In this document: piece by piece, positions 63,479 to 64,000 of the stretch
Numbering within the stretch: position 1 is the first letter of the stretch
Layout: every line of letters starts with the position of its first letter
Assembly (NCBI GenBank): GCA_012798135.1
Contig: JAAZNU010000039.1
Span: 1-64,000 of the forward strand
Reading direction: 5' to 3'
Length of the DNA stretch: 64,000 nt
DNA from: Veillonellaceae bacterium
Lineage (GTDB): Bacteria > Bacillota_C > Negativicutes > UBA1444
Notes under the pieces: generated by a model
Told to the model about the DNA's origin: nothing
What the model saw: only the letters and a program-made list of their open reading frames with translations
Database searches by the model: none
Made by a program: the position numbers and the translations under genes

Positions 63479-64000
63479 ATGTTTCAACAGGCTGATCGCC
63501 TCAAGGGGCTTTCCTCCGCAATATTCACCCAGGTTGACACAATGCGGAGACAAGCCATCGCCGAAGGAAAGGACGTCATAACCCTCAGTCTTGGCAGTCC
63601 CGATCTCGCCCCGGCGCCACACATTGTGGCCGCGATGAAAGCCGCCATGGACAACGATGCAAGCTATGGTTACACCTTGTCCAAAGGTACACCGGAATTT
63701 GTGCAGGCGGTGGCCAACTGGTACCAACGCAAATTTACCGTCACTCTGGATCCGACAACCGAAATTCATTCGCTCATGGGTTCGCAGGACGGCTTGGCCC
63801 ATATTGGCTTGTGTCTGGTCAATCCTGGAGATGTCGTTCTGGTTCCGGATCCGGGCTATCCGATTTTCTTTGCCGGGCCGCTGGTTGCCGGCGCTGAAAT
63901 CGTCACGATGCCATTAAAACCTGAGAATGCTTATCTGCCGGATTTGGATGCAATCGATCCCTCAATTCTGCGTCGGACCAAGATCATGATCCTGAACTAT
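63479..64000 (+). CDS. Class I/II aminotransferase, N-terminal part (partial)
   Basis: The first 174 residues of a PLP-dependent aminotransferase that runs off the right edge. Seen are L-S-L-G-S-P-D-L-A-P-A-P, Y-G-Y-T-L-S-K-G-T-P-E, M-G-S-Q-D-G-L-A-H-I and D-P-G-Y-P-I-F. These match the LL-diaminopimelate/alanine-type subgroup. The PLP lysine is beyond the window, so the substrate cannot be judged. AGGAGAG lies eight bases before the ATG at 63479. Confidence 0.9.
   Translation, partial: MFQQADRLKGLSSAIFTQVDTMRRQAIAEGKDVITLSLGSPDLAPAPHIVAAMKAAMDNDASYGYTLSKGTPEFVQAVANWYQRKFTVTLDPTTEIHSLMGSQDGLAHIGLCLVNPGDVVLVPDPGYPIFFAGPLVAGAEIVTMPLKPENAYLPDLDAIDPSILRRTKIMILNY

Overview
The window looks like chromosomal DNA from an anaerobic, diderm member of the Firmicutes, most likely a Negativicutes/Sporomusa-type bacterium. 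This is inferred from gene content, not from a marker-gene comparison. Firmicute traits are strong AGGAGG-type ribosome binding sites, a T-box leader, an FMN riboswitch, a PASTA kinase and the order priA-def-fmt-DUF116-rsmB-rlmN-prkC-rsgA-rpe. Diderm traits are a predicted outer-membrane beta barrel (5542-6423) and secreted enzymes next to it. Anaerobic traits are indolepyruvate:ferredoxin oxidoreductase, an NfnAB pair, several radical-SAM enzymes and an ODP-type diiron sensor domain. I see no rRNA, tRNA, CRISPR array, insertion sequence or phage genes.

Layout. 1-2930: the end of a YfbK-like VWA protein, an AEC-type permease with a LysR regulator, and a TerB-like small protein. 3287-12272: a candidate exopolysaccharide locus. 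Its plus-strand operon encodes a secreted glycosidase-like protein, an outer-membrane barrel and a GH16 enzyme. Facing it on the minus strand are an ODP/degenerate-GGDEF/pseudo-receiver regulator and a HEAT-repeat family 2 glycosyltransferase. 12439-17480: a leucine T-box controls a complete branched-chain amino acid ABC transporter (livJHMGF). 17599-20749: metK, an AmrS-like radical-SAM enzyme and a secreted beta-propeller-like protein.

20930-36021 is a long run of plus-strand housekeeping genes. It covers replication restart, N-terminal formyl-methionine processing, rRNA methylation, the PASTA kinase, RsgA and Rpe. An FMN riboswitch then precedes ribD-ribE-ribBA-ribH and hslO. 36119-39774: rpmB and a two-gene micro-operon on the minus strand, then a LysR gene overlapping recG. 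39851-45862: a tautomerase and a polyphosphate module in which a CYTH-CHAD protein converges on sixA-ppk-ppx. 46041-52932: guaB, a TagA/WecG glycosyltransferase, psd-pssA, a second GT2, queD-queE and surE.

53001-63277 reads as one ten-gene unit: iorAB, a HAD phosphatase, a deamination-first salvage set for the S-adenosylmethionine by-products methylthioadenosine and S-adenosylhomocysteine (phosphorylase, mtnA, ahcY-like hydrolase, class II aldolase, mtaD) and nfnAB. It ends at a terminator, after which an aminotransferase gene runs off the window.

The most interesting systems are the synthase-dependent exopolysaccharide locus with its degenerate sensor and the salvage operon. In the latter, active-site residues of two enzymes suggest inosine-type rather than adenosine-type substrates.
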